A DNA stretch of 64,000 nt from Saprospiraceae bacterium (GTDB lineage: Bacteria > Bacteroidota > Bacteroidia > Chitinophagales > Saprospiraceae), in NCBI GenBank assembly GCA_020631235.1, contig JAHDHQ010000003.1:110450-174449 (forward strand), given 5' to 3'. The position numbers were made by a program, and so were the translations under genes. Of this stretch, positions 16,224-26,022 are shown piece by piece. Every line of letters begins with the position of its first letter. Within the stretch, counting starts at the first letter, position 1. A model generated the notes under the pieces. The model was given only the letters and a program-made list of their open reading frames with translations, was not told the DNA's origin and searched no databases.

Positions 16224-19064
16224 ATGATTACAAAAGAGCGTGTTAAACCTCAGCCAAGCGAACAAGAAGATATAAAGAAGTATATCCACATTAAGGGAGC
16301 AAGGGCAAATAATTTAAAGGACATTGAAATTAAAATTCCTAAGAATAAATTAATTGTGATTACTGGCCTTTCTGGATCAGGTAAGTCTTCTTTGATCATG
16401 GATACTTTATATGCAGAAGGCCAAAGGAGATATGTAGAGAGTCTTTCCTCCTATGCTAGGCAATTTTTGAGTAGGATGAAGAAACCTCAAGTGGACTACA
16501 TTAAGGGAATTTGCCCAGCCATAGCCATAGAGCAAAAAGTAACGACCAGTAATTCGAGATCAACGGTAGGGTCATTGACCGAAATTTATGATTATATCCG
16601 GTTGTTATTTGCTCGAGTAGGCCGAACTTATAGTCCTGTTTCAGGTAATGAGGTGACTAAAAAAACGGTCAGTGATGTTGTAGATTTCATAACGACATTG
16701 GAAAAAGGAGAAAAAGTACAACTGTTTTTTCCAATACCAAATTTATATGAAGATCGTACGCTCAAGCAACAATTAGAACTTCTGGTACAGAAAGGATACA
16801 ATCGGATGAGATCAGGAGAGACCATCATCTATATAGAAGATTATTTAGCTAAAAAGACCAAACGTTTAGAGAAAACACTCGCTCAAATAAAAGAACCTGT
16901 GATGATCCTTATGGATCGTTTTGTTATTAACAAGGAAGAAGAAAATGTTAAACGTATAGCAGATTCTGTACAATCTGCTTTTTATGAAGGCAATGGTGAA
17001 TGTCTAGTACTAAGGCAAGATGGAAGCACAAAGGATTTTAACAACCGCTTTGAATTGGATGGGATCAGTTTTTTAGAACCTACTCATCAATTGTTTAATT
17101 ATAATAACCCCTATGGTGCGTGTCCACAATGTGAAGGTTATGGACAAGTGTTGGGCATAGACGAAAATAAGGTCATACCTAGAGATGACCTCTCGGTTTA
17201 TGAAAATGCAATAGCTTGTTGGACTGGAGAAAAATCAAAGGCTTACAAGGAAATGCTAATCCGAAATGCCGAGGCTGTAAACTTTCCTATTCACAGATCC
17301 ATAATGGATCTTAGCGATTCAGAATATGATATGCTGTGGAATGGTTCATCCCATTTTGATGGCATAAACGATTACTTTGATCTTTTGCAAGAGAAGATGT
17401 ACAAGATCCAAAACAGGATTATTGTGGCTCGATTTAGAGGACGTACAAAGTGTCCAAACTGTCAAGGAGGTAGACTTAGAAAAGAGGCGCAATATGTAAA
17501 AATAGGGGATAAAAATGTGACTGATTTAGTACACATGCCGATCGAAGAATTGGACGATTTCTTCAAAAATGTACAACTGAATGAATACGACAAACAAGTA
17601 TCAAGTAGAATCCTCATAGAAATCAATAAAAGGCTTGAAACCATGGTTTCAGTGGGCTTAGCATATCTGCATCTCAATAGAGTTTCAAGCACTTTATCAG
17701 GTGGGGAAACGCAAAGAATTAATTTAACACGAACCTTAGGGAGTAATCTTACAAATGCCTTATATATCCTAGATGAGCCGAGCATTGGCCTTCATCCTAA
17801 AGACACAGAAAATCTGGTTAAGGTGCTTAAGAATTTAAGAGATCTTAATAATACAGTTATTGTAGTGGAGCACGAAGAAGAAGTAATTAAAAATGCGGAT
17901 TATATTATAGATATAGGACCTAAGGCAGGCTCTCATGGAGGAGAAGTCGTTTTCGAAGGTCCCTTTACATCTTTTTTAAATAAAAAGAACAAAAGTCTAA
18001 CAGCTCAGTATATGAGAAGAGACTTAATCATCGAAAAGCCTGAACAAGCTCGAAAAAAAATACAACGAATTAAGCTTAATGGATTAAGACAGCACAATTT
18101 AAAGAACTTTGATGTAGAGATTCCATTGCATTCCTTTACCGTTATTACAGGAGTTTCAGGCTCGGGAAAATCGACCTTGGTAAAACATATTTTGTATCCT
18201 GCCATTACGGTTTTACTTCAGCAAAGTACATCTAAAAGTCTGGGTAAATATGATTCTTTAAGTGGAGATACAGACTCGATCGATATAGTAGAATACATAA
18301 ATCAAAATCCTATTGGTCGTTCGTCTAGGTCAAATCCAGTAACTTATGTAAAAGCATATGATGCGATCAGAAAGTTGTATGCAAAACAACAGGCATCTAT
18401 TATCAAAGGTTTTACAGCAAAACATTTTTCGTTTAATACAGAAGGAGGAAGATGCGAAAATTGTAAAGGAGATGGCACGATAACCGTAGAAATGCAATTT
18501 CTGGCGGATGTAACACTCACTTGTGAAGATTGTCGTGGTAAAAGATTTAAAGACGAAGTGTTAGATGTAGCTTATAATGGAAAGAACATCTTCGAAGTCT
18601 TGGCTATGACAGTGGAAGAGGCACTCACATTTTTTGAAGGGAACAAAGAAATAATCCGGAAACTTAAACCCTTATTCGATGTAGGTTTGGGCTACATAAC
18701 CTTAGGTCAATCATCGAGTACATTGTCCGGTGGTGAAGCTCAAAGGGTCAAATTAGCCTTATACCTAGGTAAAGATAATGTCCAAGAACATATCCTCTTT
18801 ATTTTTGATGAACCTACAACAGGACTTCACTTCCATGATATAAAACAATTGCTGAAAGCATTGAATGCTTTGGTGGATAAAGGTCATACTGTGGTTGTGG
18901 TAGAACACAATCTAGATGTGATAAAAACGGCTGATTGGATTATTGATTTAGGGCCTGTGGGTGGTCATAAAGGTGGACATTTAGTCTATCAAGGACCTGT
19001 CGATGGCATTTTAAAGGTAAAAGAATCTTATACAGGTCAGTTTTTACTAGAAAACGAAAAATGA
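16224..19064 (+). CDS. uvrA: Excinuclease ABC subunit A
   Basis: A 946-residue UvrA, the damage-recognition ATPase of nucleotide excision repair. First Walker A GLSGSGKS at residues 48-55 with its signature LSGGETQRINL near 495-505; second Walker A GVSGSGKS at 643-650, with LSGGEAQRVKLA and FIFDEPTTGLHF. The second zinc finger is complete (Cys744, 747, 767, 770; CxxC-x19-CxxC). The first is not: only CPQC (Cys300, 303) is present and the earlier CxxC is missing. I chose the ATG at 16224; a TTG at 16188 would add twelve residues of no clear value. Transcribed alone. Confidence 0.95.
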   Translation: MITKERVKPQPSEQEDIKKYIHIKGARANNLKDIEIKIPKNKLIVITGLSGSGKSSLIMDTLYAEGQRRYVESLSSYARQFLSRMKKPQVDYIKGICPAIAIEQKVTTSNSRSTVGSLTEIYDYIRLLFARVGRTYSPVSGNEVTKKTVSDVVDFITTLEKGEKVQLFFPIPNLYEDRTLKQQLELLVQKGYNRMRSGETIIYIEDYLAKKTKRLEKTLAQIKEPVMILMDRFVINKEEENVKRIADSVQSAFYEGNGECLVLRQDGSTKDFNNRFELDGISFLEPTHQLFNYNNPYGACPQCEGYGQVLGIDENKVIPRDDLSVYENAIACWTGEKSKAYKEMLIRNAEAVNFPIHRSIMDLSDSEYDMLWNGSSHFDGINDYFDLLQEKMYKIQNRIIVARFRGRTKCPNCQGGRLRKEAQYVKIGDKNVTDLVHMPIEELDDFFKNVQLNEYDKQVSSRILIEINKRLETMVSVGLAYLHLNRVSSTLSGGETQRINLTRTLGSNLTNALYILDEPSIGLHPKDTENLVKVLKNLRDLNNTVIVVEHEEEVIKNADYIIDIGPKAGSHGGEVVFEGPFTSFLNKKNKSLTAQYMRRDLIIEKPEQARKKIQRIKLNGLRQHNLKNFDVEIPLHSFTVITGVSGSGKSTLVKHILYPAITVLLQQSTSKSLGKYDSLSGDTDSIDIVEYINQNPIGRSSRSNPVTYVKAYDAIRKLYAKQQASIIKGFTAKHFSFNTEGGRCENCKGDGTITVEMQFLADVTLTCEDCRGKRFKDEVLDVAYNGKNIFEVLAMTVEEALTFFEGNKEIIRKLKPLFDVGLGYITLGQSSSTLSGGEAQRVKLALYLGKDNVQEHILFIFDEPTTGLHFHDIKQLLKALNALVDKGHTVVVVEHNLDVIKTADWIIDLGPVGGHKGGHLVYQGPVDGILKVKESYTGQFLLENEK

Positions 19065-19186
19065 TATAACACCTTTCATAGTTTTTTTTAGTTTTTTTCA
19101 ATTTTTTTCAATTTGATGATAACGTTTAAATCAATTAAACACTAAGTATCAAATACATTGATTTTAAAACACTAAAAAAATAAATT

Positions 19187-19804
19187 ATGAAACATTCAAA
19201 ATTAAGATTTGCATTAAGTTTAGTAGCGATGTTTGCTTTCGCTAGTTTATTCACAAGTTGTTCAAAAGAAGAAGCGATTCAATTTACAGATGCTGAAACT
19301 GAAGAAATTTTTCAATTGCTTGAAAATGATTTAAATGAGATGGAAACAACAGCTCATTTGGAAATGTTAATGGAAACAAGATCTGGTAATGAAAAAACAC
19401 CTTTAGATAGTCATACAACTGTTGATGGAGAAGTACTATCATGGGTTAAAAAAGGATCGGAAATCGGAAAACGATTGCTGGCGAAAGGAGAAGGTGTAGA
19501 TGAAGATCAGAACCAAGTGAAAACGCTAGTTGCTCAAAGAATAAAAAAGAATGGCAGAGTTTATGGATTACAGAGAATTTATGGAGGAGGATACAAGCTA
19601 ACCTATAGGATTGCTCCGAATTCTACACTTGATAATCCTTTAGGACAAGAATTGAATGACTTCATGACTTTTGAAAAGAACCAAACACAAGAGTCTGGAA
19701 TCGCTGAAAGATCAGCGGAGGTGATTTCTGAGAATAGTAATGTAGATCTTTTACCTGGCGGTTCTTTTCAGGCAAGAATATATATCGATGGCGAATTAAG
19801 ATAA
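19187..19804 (+). CDS. Hypothetical lipoprotein (205 aa)
   Basis: A 205-residue protein with a signal peptide and a lipobox (LFTSC followed by SKEE), anchored at about Cys25. The first part of the mature chain is acidic (about residues 26-65), the middle is basic (WVKKGSEIGKRLLAKG, then AQRIKKNGRVYGLQRIYGGGYKLTYRI) and the C-terminus is beta-rich. No family recognised. It is a single-gene unit with its own terminator. The preceding 120 bases are T-rich (several runs of seven or eight T at 19083-19113). Confidence 0.65.
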   Translation: MKHSKLRFALSLVAMFAFASLFTSCSKEEAIQFTDAETEEIFQLLENDLNEMETTAHLEMLMETRSGNEKTPLDSHTTVDGEVLSWVKKGSEIGKRLLAKGEGVDEDQNQVKTLVAQRIKKNGRVYGLQRIYGGGYKLTYRIAPNSTLDNPLGQELNDFMTFEKNQTQESGIAERSAEVISENSNVDLLPGGSFQARIYIDGELR

Positions 19805-19815
19805 AGAGAAACTAG

Positions 19816-19848
19816 GGCAGAGATAAATAAGTCTCTGCCTTATTCTTT
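19816..19848 (+). terminator. Intrinsic terminator after the 205-aa lipoprotein
   Basis: GGCAGAGA (19816-19823) pairs with TCTCTGCC (19832-19839) around an 8-base loop, followed by TTATTCTTTT on the plus strand. The T-tract lies over the stop codon of the convergent dehydrogenase gene. The minus side has only a weak T-rich stretch. Confidence 0.8.
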
Positions 19849-21927
19849 TATTATCGTTTTGCTAAATACCCATTCTTTGCCTTTAAACACTAATTGATAT
19901 GCTCCTGGATTTAATAATGAAAGATTTAATTCCTTAAATCCAATGGCAGCCTCAACCTCTTCTTTTAGCAATTGCTTTCCATCTAAAGTATAGAGTTCTA
20001 TATTAAATACATGAATTTGTGATGAGGACAAGTTAAACTCAACATTAACTATTCCTGAGCTTGGATTAGGACTTATATCCAATGTTGCAAAAGGATTTAT
20101 ATTCTCACTATCTAAAATGAAAACCTCAGCAAACGACAGACACCCACTAGCATTTGTCGCATCAACACCCACAGAGCCAACCACCTGAGTAATGATGTGA
20201 GAAGCATTAGTAGCTCCAGGAATTGCTGCTCCGTTTTCATACCATTGATAACTGGCAAATACATCATTGACTACAAAAAATGAATCTGCTTCTGATTCTA
20301 TAAGGGGCTGTTCTACCGCAACAACATCGACTAAAAGAACATCTCTTAAAGATGACTCACACAATCCATTTGAAAAGAGTACTGAGTACAAACCACTTCC
20401 ATTTATTTGGAGAATTGGACTGCCTGTCGGATCACTAAATATAGACCCATCTTTGTACCAAACATATTGATACCCATCGGGTAAATCACAGTTTTCTAAC
20501 TCGAACAAAGCATTTTCTCCTTCGCAAATAGTCAAAGAAAATACATCTCCTTCACAAATTTCTACTTCCATTTCATCCATAATCTCTACACAATCAGCCA
20601 AAGAACATCCTTGTTCATTTTCTAGCCAATAATGGTAAACACCCGAGGCCAAACCTTGTCGATCGAATGAGCTGTTACCATCTTCCCACAAAATCGAATA
20701 TTGTTCGCCTGCAGCCTCGTAATTTATCGATACGGATGAGTTGTTTGCTCCTGGGCAGCTATTATTAATTACTTCGCTCGAGCTAGTAATCGGAGAACAA
20801 GCCGACACCACTTTTTCTATTTTCCCACTACTGATCGAAGCGATATAAATATCACCACTTAGGCTTTCACCAAAGGTACTGTAATCTTGAGGTGATCCTT
20901 GATACACTAATCTATTCCGCCAGCTATTACAATCATCTCTATGTAGTGTCCAAATCCTGCCTGAACAAAAATCGGCGTAAATGTATTTTCCAACTAAATA
21001 TTCGATTTCGTTAGCTCTATAAACGTATCCTCCCGTAATCGAACAGCCATCTTCAAATTCGTTATTTAAATACACAAAAGCAGGAGGTGTAAACGTACTT
21101 TCATCAGGACAGTTAGCTACATTAAAAGTTTCAAAACCTTCATAACATCTCCAACCGTAATTATTGCCGCCTTGATTAGGAGGTTCTACAGAGATTTCTT
21201 CCCATTTGTTTTGTCCCACATCGGCCATATACATTTCACCTGTTAATTGATCAAAACTAAATCTCCAAGGATTTCTTAAACCAATAGACCAAATTTCATC
21301 TAAAGTTTCTTCATCGTCAATAAATGGATTGTCGGAAGGGATAGAGTAGGTGTCACCACTTACATCTAACCGAAGCATTTTACCCAGTAGTGATTGTTTG
21401 TTTTGAGAGTAGTTTTGTGGGTCTCCTGCAGCGCCGCCATCTCCCATGCCAATGTATAAATATCCATCTGGACCAAAATCCAAATCGCCTCCATTATGAT
21501 TGTTATACGGTTGGGCTATGGTTAAGATGATTTGTTCTGAATCAGCATCAGCGACATTGGGATTAGAGCTAACTAGGAATCTTGAAATCGTTGTATTTCC
21601 TGCGCTATTGCTGTAATGAACAAAGAATCGACCATTAGAAGTGTAATTAGGATCAAAAGCCAAACCCAATAATCCACGCTCGCCAGCACCACTATTTACT
21701 TTTGCATCGATATCTAAAAAGACTTCATCGAGCACCGTACCATCACTTTCAGCAATTTTTATATATCCACTTTTTTCTACTATAAAGAGTCGATCATCTC
21801 CTGCATGAACAATATCTACTGGCTGATTAAAGCCATCAGAAAATAATTCTAATGTTATTTCTTGGGCAGAAAGCTGCATAAAAATTAATAAACAAAACAA
21901 AGTGAGAACATGAGTTTTCATTAGCAT
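19840..21927 (-). CDS. Secreted sugar (glucose/sorbosone-type) dehydrogenase with T9SS sorting domain
   Basis: A 695-residue exported protein. A signal peptide (about residues 1-22, ending SAQ) leads into a six-bladed propeller of the glucose/sorbosone dehydrogenase family (about 25-370), with GERGLLGLAFDPNY, HNGGDLDFGPDGYLYIGMGDGG, GLRNPWRFSFD and ITGGYVYRA, all hallmark strands. The rest is SprB-like or immunoglobulin-like repeats and a C-terminal T9SS sorting domain (ISPNPSSGIVNVEF ... PGAYQLVFKG). Family members use PQQ to oxidise sugars outside the cytoplasm, but substrate and cofactor are not provable here. The start codon shares one base with the stop of the upstream gene; ATG at 21921 is an alternative. 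Confidence 0.9.
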   Translation of the reverse strand: MLMKTHVLTLFCLLIFMQLSAQEITLELFSDGFNQPVDIVHAGDDRLFIVEKSGYIKIAESDGTVLDEVFLDIDAKVNSGAGERGLLGLAFDPNYTSNGRFFVHYSNSAGNTTISRFLVSSNPNVADADSEQIILTIAQPYNNHNGGDLDFGPDGYLYIGMGDGGAAGDPQNYSQNKQSLLGKMLRLDVSGDTYSIPSDNPFIDDEETLDEIWSIGLRNPWRFSFDQLTGEMYMADVGQNKWEEISVEPPNQGGNNYGWRCYEGFETFNVANCPDESTFTPPAFVYLNNEFEDGCSITGGYVYRANEIEYLVGKYIYADFCSGRIWTLHRDDCNSWRNRLVYQGSPQDYSTFGESLSGDIYIASISSGKIEKVVSACSPITSSSEVINNSCPGANNSSVSINYEAAGEQYSILWEDGNSSFDRQGLASGVYHYWLENEQGCSLADCVEIMDEMEVEICEGDVFSLTICEGENALFELENCDLPDGYQYVWYKDGSIFSDPTGSPILQINGSGLYSVLFSNGLCESSLRDVLLVDVVAVEQPLIESEADSFFVVNDVFASYQWYENGAAIPGATNASHIITQVVGSVGVDATNASGCLSFAEVFILDSENINPFATLDISPNPSSGIVNVEFNLSSSQIHVFNIELYTLDGKQLLKEEVEAAIGFKELNLSLLNPGAYQLVFKGKEWVFSKTIIKE

Positions 21928-22559
21928 TACTTTAAACGTTTAAAAATATACGGACCTTCTATTGCGCCCCAAACTTGTTCTCCTTCAAGATTAAATCCTT
22001 GATCCCAAGAACTAATCATATTTGGTTTTACTACAACTACTGATGAGGCATAAGCAGCACCTCGCAAACTGCTTAAACAAGTTTGATCCTTGGTAGATCC
22101 CTCAAAATGATTTAAATCTATTTGTTCTAAAAAAACAGAGCATCCTTGCCTTTCTTTTAATATAGAATCATCAAAATGATCGAAGAAGGAAGGTGTGGAC
22201 CATTTATTCACAAAGTCTTTCTCGTTTTCAATAGAAAACACTTTGCTTTCTATCATTCCATTTTCCTTTTGGATAATTTCATACACTCTTTGTCTATAGG
22301 GAGTTTCTTGCGCATCAAATAAGGCTTGTTCCACATATAGATAGTGTTTTCCACTCTTTATCCAAATGGGGTACATATGCAAGGATATATTATAATAAGT
22401 AGAATCCATTTTAGACTGTTCTAGACTTGAAAAAGAACCAGTCATCATAGATTTTAGCGAATCTAATGATGGGTTTGATGGCAGCTTTTGTTTAGTTTTA
22501 CATTGGAGAAAAACAACTGAAAACATACCTAATAAGAGTAAATATTTAAATGTATGCAT
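21927..22559 (-). CDS. CpcT/CpeT-family lipoprotein
   Basis: A 210-residue lipoprotein with the lipobox FLQC near Cys19. The mature part matches the CpcT/CpeT family pattern: SLKSMMTGSFSSLEQSKMD, then HMYPIWIKSGKHYLYVEQAL, then PYRQRVYEI, and a final EGPYIFKRL. In cyanobacteria these proteins attach bilins to phycobiliproteins; here there is no phycobiliprotein, so the function must differ and is unknown. It overlaps the sugar dehydrogenase start by one base, so the two are co-translated. A 71-base gap separates it from the pseudouridine synthase upstream. Confidence 0.82.
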   Translation of the reverse strand: MHTFKYLLLLGMFSVVFLQCKTKQKLPSNPSLDSLKSMMTGSFSSLEQSKMDSTYYNISLHMYPIWIKSGKHYLYVEQALFDAQETPYRQRVYEIIQKENGMIESKVFSIENEKDFVNKWSTPSFFDHFDDSILKERQGCSVFLEQIDLNHFEGSTKDQTCLSSLRGAAYASSVVVVKPNMISSWDQGFNLEGEQVWGAIEGPYIFKRLK

Positions 22560-22630
22560 ATTTTTAGGCTCTAATATAAAAATAGCTAATTGTAGTTTAT
22601 CTTCTTAATCTAACTGAACTAAGCTTTACA

Positions 22631-23206
22631 CTAAACGTCTAAATGACTTACTTCCTGTACCTCCCCAGCCTTCATATCACCTAAAAGTAGCTTGCCGATC
22701 CTAACTCTAACTAGGCGTAAAGTGGGGAAGCCGACCGCAGCGCTCATTTTTCTAACCTGTCTAAATTTTCCCTCGTTAAGTGTTACTGAAAGCCAACTGG
22801 TAGGACCATGTTTTGGGTCTCTAATTTTTTTGGCCCTAGGACCTAAGTTAGGTTCTTTTTCGAGTCGCTTGCATTTGCATGGCAAGGTTTGGTATTTCTT
22901 ACCTTTAATGGCAATCTCAAGCCCATTTTGCATAAGCTCTACTGCATCTTGTGTGGCTATTCCATCTACCTGGATATAATATTCTTTTTCGACTTTTTTA
23001 CTCCTTATGCGTTCACTTTCTTTACCATCTGTGGTCAGTAAAAGCAGTCCTTCTGAATCTTCATCTAAACGACCTATACTCATGACTCCAGCAGGAAAAT
23101 TATGCAAGGTTCCAAGCAGTTTTTTATTTTTTCTCTTCCTTTGATTATTTACAAATTGAGAGAGATAACCATGGGGTTTATGGATAATAAAATGTCTATG
23201 ATTCAT
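22631..23206 (-). CDS. rluE: RsuA/RluE-type 23S rRNA pseudouridine synthase
   Basis: A 191-residue pseudouridine synthase of the RsuA/RluB/RluE group. The catalytic motif is GRLDEDSEGLLLLT, with the nucleophile Asp48; downstream are KEYYIQVDG and the family motif GKFRQVRKMSAAVG. There is no N-terminal S4 domain, and the short length matches RluE, which in E. coli modifies U2457 of 23S rRNA. The target site in this organism is inferred, not shown. Lies 19 bases after the VPS10-like gene, so they may share a transcript. Confidence 0.85.
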   Translation of the reverse strand: MNHRHFIIHKPHGYLSQFVNNQRKRKNKKLLGTLHNFPAGVMSIGRLDEDSEGLLLLTTDGKESERIRSKKVEKEYYIQVDGIATQDAVELMQNGLEIAIKGKKYQTLPCKCKRLEKEPNLGPRAKKIRDPKHGPTSWLSVTLNEGKFRQVRKMSAAVGFPTLRLVRVRIGKLLLGDMKAGEVQEVSHLDV

Positions 23207-23225
23207 CGCATTATAAACAGGTACC

Positions 23226-25736
23226 TTAAGGCTTTATAAATCGTCCTAAAGCTATTTTTTGGTTTGATTTATCGAGACATTGGACAAAATAATGACCACT
23301 AGGCAATGTTGTGATATCTAAGGAATTTGTAGTAACATGTATGTTTTGTTCAATGCTGCTACCATTTTTACTCAGTAATTGTATTCGATGAACATTGTCA
23401 GGCATATTTTTAAAATGCACTTTATCCTGTGAGATGCTAGGATAGATAATAAAGTGATTTGTTATCTCCTGTTTAGTAAAAACTGCTTCTTCAAGGTCTA
23501 CTTGTTCTAAATCAAAAGATAAAATGCCCCTCGCAAAACTTCCTGCTACCAACTCGTTTTTTTGAATGTTGTAGGCTAAATCCCAAATTGGAATAATCGG
23601 CATATTGTCCCCCAGTCTTTCCCAGTCGACTGTTTCTTCATTTCCATTTTTGGTAAAATATACACCGCCATCTGTAGCCACAAAAAGTACCTTATCATCG
23701 CTTGCAGGATAGGCCATTATATCATTTACGGCAAAATCTGGAAGATTACCACTGATATCTTGCCAAGCCTCACCTTGATCTTTTGACACAAACACATGAG
23801 GCACGTAGTCATCATCTCTATATCCCGTAAAAGTTACATAAACAGTATTTTCATCGTGAGTTGAAGCCACTACTTTAGAAACAAAACGCCTAGGTAGACC
23901 ATCCATGATTTGCTCCCAATCGTCACCATAATTTTGTGTGCGCCACACTAATCCATCCGTTGTACCCACATAAAATAGATCAGGATTTATAGGGGATTGT
24001 ACGACAGTGCTAATACTATGTCTCTGCCAATCAGAATTTTCATCTGTAAGATTATCACTAATGGCCACTTGGTCCCAAACCTCAAAATCTACATCATCAT
24101 ATAAAATCGAATATACACGATCTGATGCTGTGATTATTTCGTTTGGAAAATGTGGACTAATTAAATATGGTGTATCCCAATAAAATGAACCTTCCAGTCC
24201 ATCAGTTAAGCCAAGGAAGTCTCCAGTTTGATCATTAAGCATATAGATAAAACCATTTTGCGACTCTGCAAAAATAACCTCATCATTGGTAGGGTGGAAA
24301 GCAGGCTGGAATCCGTCTCCGAAGCCATAAACTTCCCAGTCGTTAATATTTACATTGTTGCCTCGATACGTGCCATTATCTTGTGCCCCTCCATATTGCA
24401 AATCAGGTAAATGAGGGTTATAGCCCACTTTATACAACATTCCAGTAACATTAAAGTCGATGTCTTCCCAGGAAATATTTGAAGCGTTTGAACGATAAGC
24501 CCCTCCATCAGTTCCAACATACACTTTGTTTTCGTGAAACATAAGATGATGATTATCCACATGACCTGCTGTTACATCTACCCAAGATTGTCCACCGTCT
24601 AAAGTTCTATATAAACCTACACCCAAAATAAAAATGTCATTATCGTTTAAAGGATTGACCGCCATTTGGCCAAAAAACCATGCAAATCCACCATGTGAGT
24701 TTTGAGGAAAACCATTTTCTCCGGCCTCAGTAATAGTTGTCCATGTGTTTCCTGCATCTTCTGATTTATGTAGACTCAAGAAATTTCCAGCTGAAGCAAA
24801 ATTGGCAAAAATAACATCAGGGTTAGTGCCTGACATGGCCAGACCTACTCGACTAAAATCGCCTTCTGGCAAATTATTAGTTAGTGTTTCCCATGTGGTG
24901 CCTCCATCTGTTGTTTTGTAAATTCTGGCATCGGGTCCAGCAACAACTGAACGTTTATTGCTTCTTATTCTATTCCAACCAGTCGCATAAATAATATCTG
25001 GGTTGTCTGGATGGACAATCATGTCTTGTATTCCTGTAGAGTCATTTACAAACAATATTTGTTCCCAGTCATCACCTCCATTTTCACTTTTGTATACACC
25101 TTTATTATTGGATTTTCTACCAGGAATTCCCATTGCTGAAGCAAAAATGAGATCAGGGTTATTTTTATCAATATGAACTCTAGAAATGATGCTTTCTTCT
25201 TCCAAGCCTTTATTTTCCCAGCTTAAACCACCATCGGTTGACTTTAAAACTCCGTTCCCAATCCCATACATAATCGAAATATCTACATCTCCTGTCGCCA
25301 CATAAAGTATGTCTGTGTTTGTCGGATCTATGGCTATATCAGACACCGCTAAGAAGGCTTCATTGTCCATTAAAGAGCTGTAAGACTGACCATTGTCTTC
25401 AGACTTATAAACGCCACCTTTGGAATAACATAGGTAGATATTTCCTTCTTGGTCAATATCGATGGAAGAAATTCGACCGCTAATATTTCCAGGACCTTGC
25501 GTTTCCCAAGAACCATCTGATCGTTGGTTTATAGTTTCTTTAACTTGCTTCGTAGCTTTCAGAAATGCCTTTTTATTGAATGAGTCTTCTGGATAATTTC
25601 TAGATAAGAAAAAAGCGGCTTCAGGATACTTTTTATCTATCAAATTTTCTGATGTATAAGACATTGTTTTTTGCTCTTTAGGTGAGCAACTAAGCAGTAA
25701 TAAGCTAATGACCGACAGATAAAGTGATAATTTCAT
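23226..25736 (-). CDS. VPS10/sortilin-like BNR-repeat protein with lipobox and T9SS-like tail
   Basis: An 836-residue surface protein. The N-terminus has a lipobox (LLLLSC followed by SPKE). The body is a long run of BNR/Asp-box propeller repeats typical of sortilin/glycosyl-hydrolase-like secreted proteins: GGVYKSEDNGQSY, GVLKSTDGGLSWEN, GVYKSENGGDDWEQ, RIYKTTDGGTTWE, GLYRTLDGGQSWVD, LVWRTQNYGDDWEQ. The last 80 or so residues look like a T9SS sorting domain (FIIYPSISQDKVHF ... PSGHYFVQCLDKSN). No enzymatic residue can be assigned. A -7-like box (CAAATATA on the plus strand, 25770-25777) lies 33 bases upstream. The combination of lipobox and sorting domain is odd. Confidence 0.88.
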   Translation of the reverse strand: MKLSLYLSVISLLLLSCSPKEQKTMSYTSENLIDKKYPEAAFFLSRNYPEDSFNKKAFLKATKQVKETINQRSDGSWETQGPGNISGRISSIDIDQEGNIYLCYSKGGVYKSEDNGQSYSSLMDNEAFLAVSDIAIDPTNTDILYVATGDVDISIMYGIGNGVLKSTDGGLSWENKGLEEESIISRVHIDKNNPDLIFASAMGIPGRKSNNKGVYKSENGGDDWEQILFVNDSTGIQDMIVHPDNPDIIYATGWNRIRSNKRSVVAGPDARIYKTTDGGTTWETLTNNLPEGDFSRVGLAMSGTNPDVIFANFASAGNFLSLHKSEDAGNTWTTITEAGENGFPQNSHGGFAWFFGQMAVNPLNDNDIFILGVGLYRTLDGGQSWVDVTAGHVDNHHLMFHENKVYVGTDGGAYRSNASNISWEDIDFNVTGMLYKVGYNPHLPDLQYGGAQDNGTYRGNNVNINDWEVYGFGDGFQPAFHPTNDEVIFAESQNGFIYMLNDQTGDFLGLTDGLEGSFYWDTPYLISPHFPNEIITASDRVYSILYDDVDFEVWDQVAISDNLTDENSDWQRHSISTVVQSPINPDLFYVGTTDGLVWRTQNYGDDWEQIMDGLPRRFVSKVVASTHDENTVYVTFTGYRDDDYVPHVFVSKDQGEAWQDISGNLPDFAVNDIMAYPASDDKVLFVATDGGVYFTKNGNEETVDWERLGDNMPIIPIWDLAYNIQKNELVAGSFARGILSFDLEQVDLEEAVFTKQEITNHFIIYPSISQDKVHFKNMPDNVHRIQLLSKNGSSIEQNIHVTTNSLDITTLPSGHYFVQCLDKSNQKIALGRFIKP

Positions 25737-26022
25737 CAGTTCTTTTATTTATGGTTTTGGGGAGCGATCCAAATATAATTATTCCTGTATTCTTTTTTGG
25801 TTGCTTTATGTGAGAAGCGGGGATGGTGTCCGCTATTAGTGAAAATTTCAATAAGGAATCTCCATATAAAATCTAGACCTTTTTATTGTTTTTTGTGGCA
25901 ATGTCAAAAAGTAAAGAACAAAAAACGTCTTGAAAAACATACATAAAGTTAAAGTTGGCCTCCTTTTAAAAAATTAACTTCTTAATAGAGTGACTTGGCA
26001 AAGGAATTGCCGTTTAAAAGTT

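Noticed and set aside
19080-19113. Repeated T-runs with CAATTTTTTTCAATTT before the 205-aa lipoprotein
   Set aside because: Looks like simple T-rich sequence after uvrA; no stem that would make a clear terminator and no repeat unit beyond the T-runs.
25816-25834. AGCGG/CCGCT inverted repeat upstream of the DUF2141 gene
   Set aside because: Only five pairs, no T-run and no gene end nearby; most likely chance.
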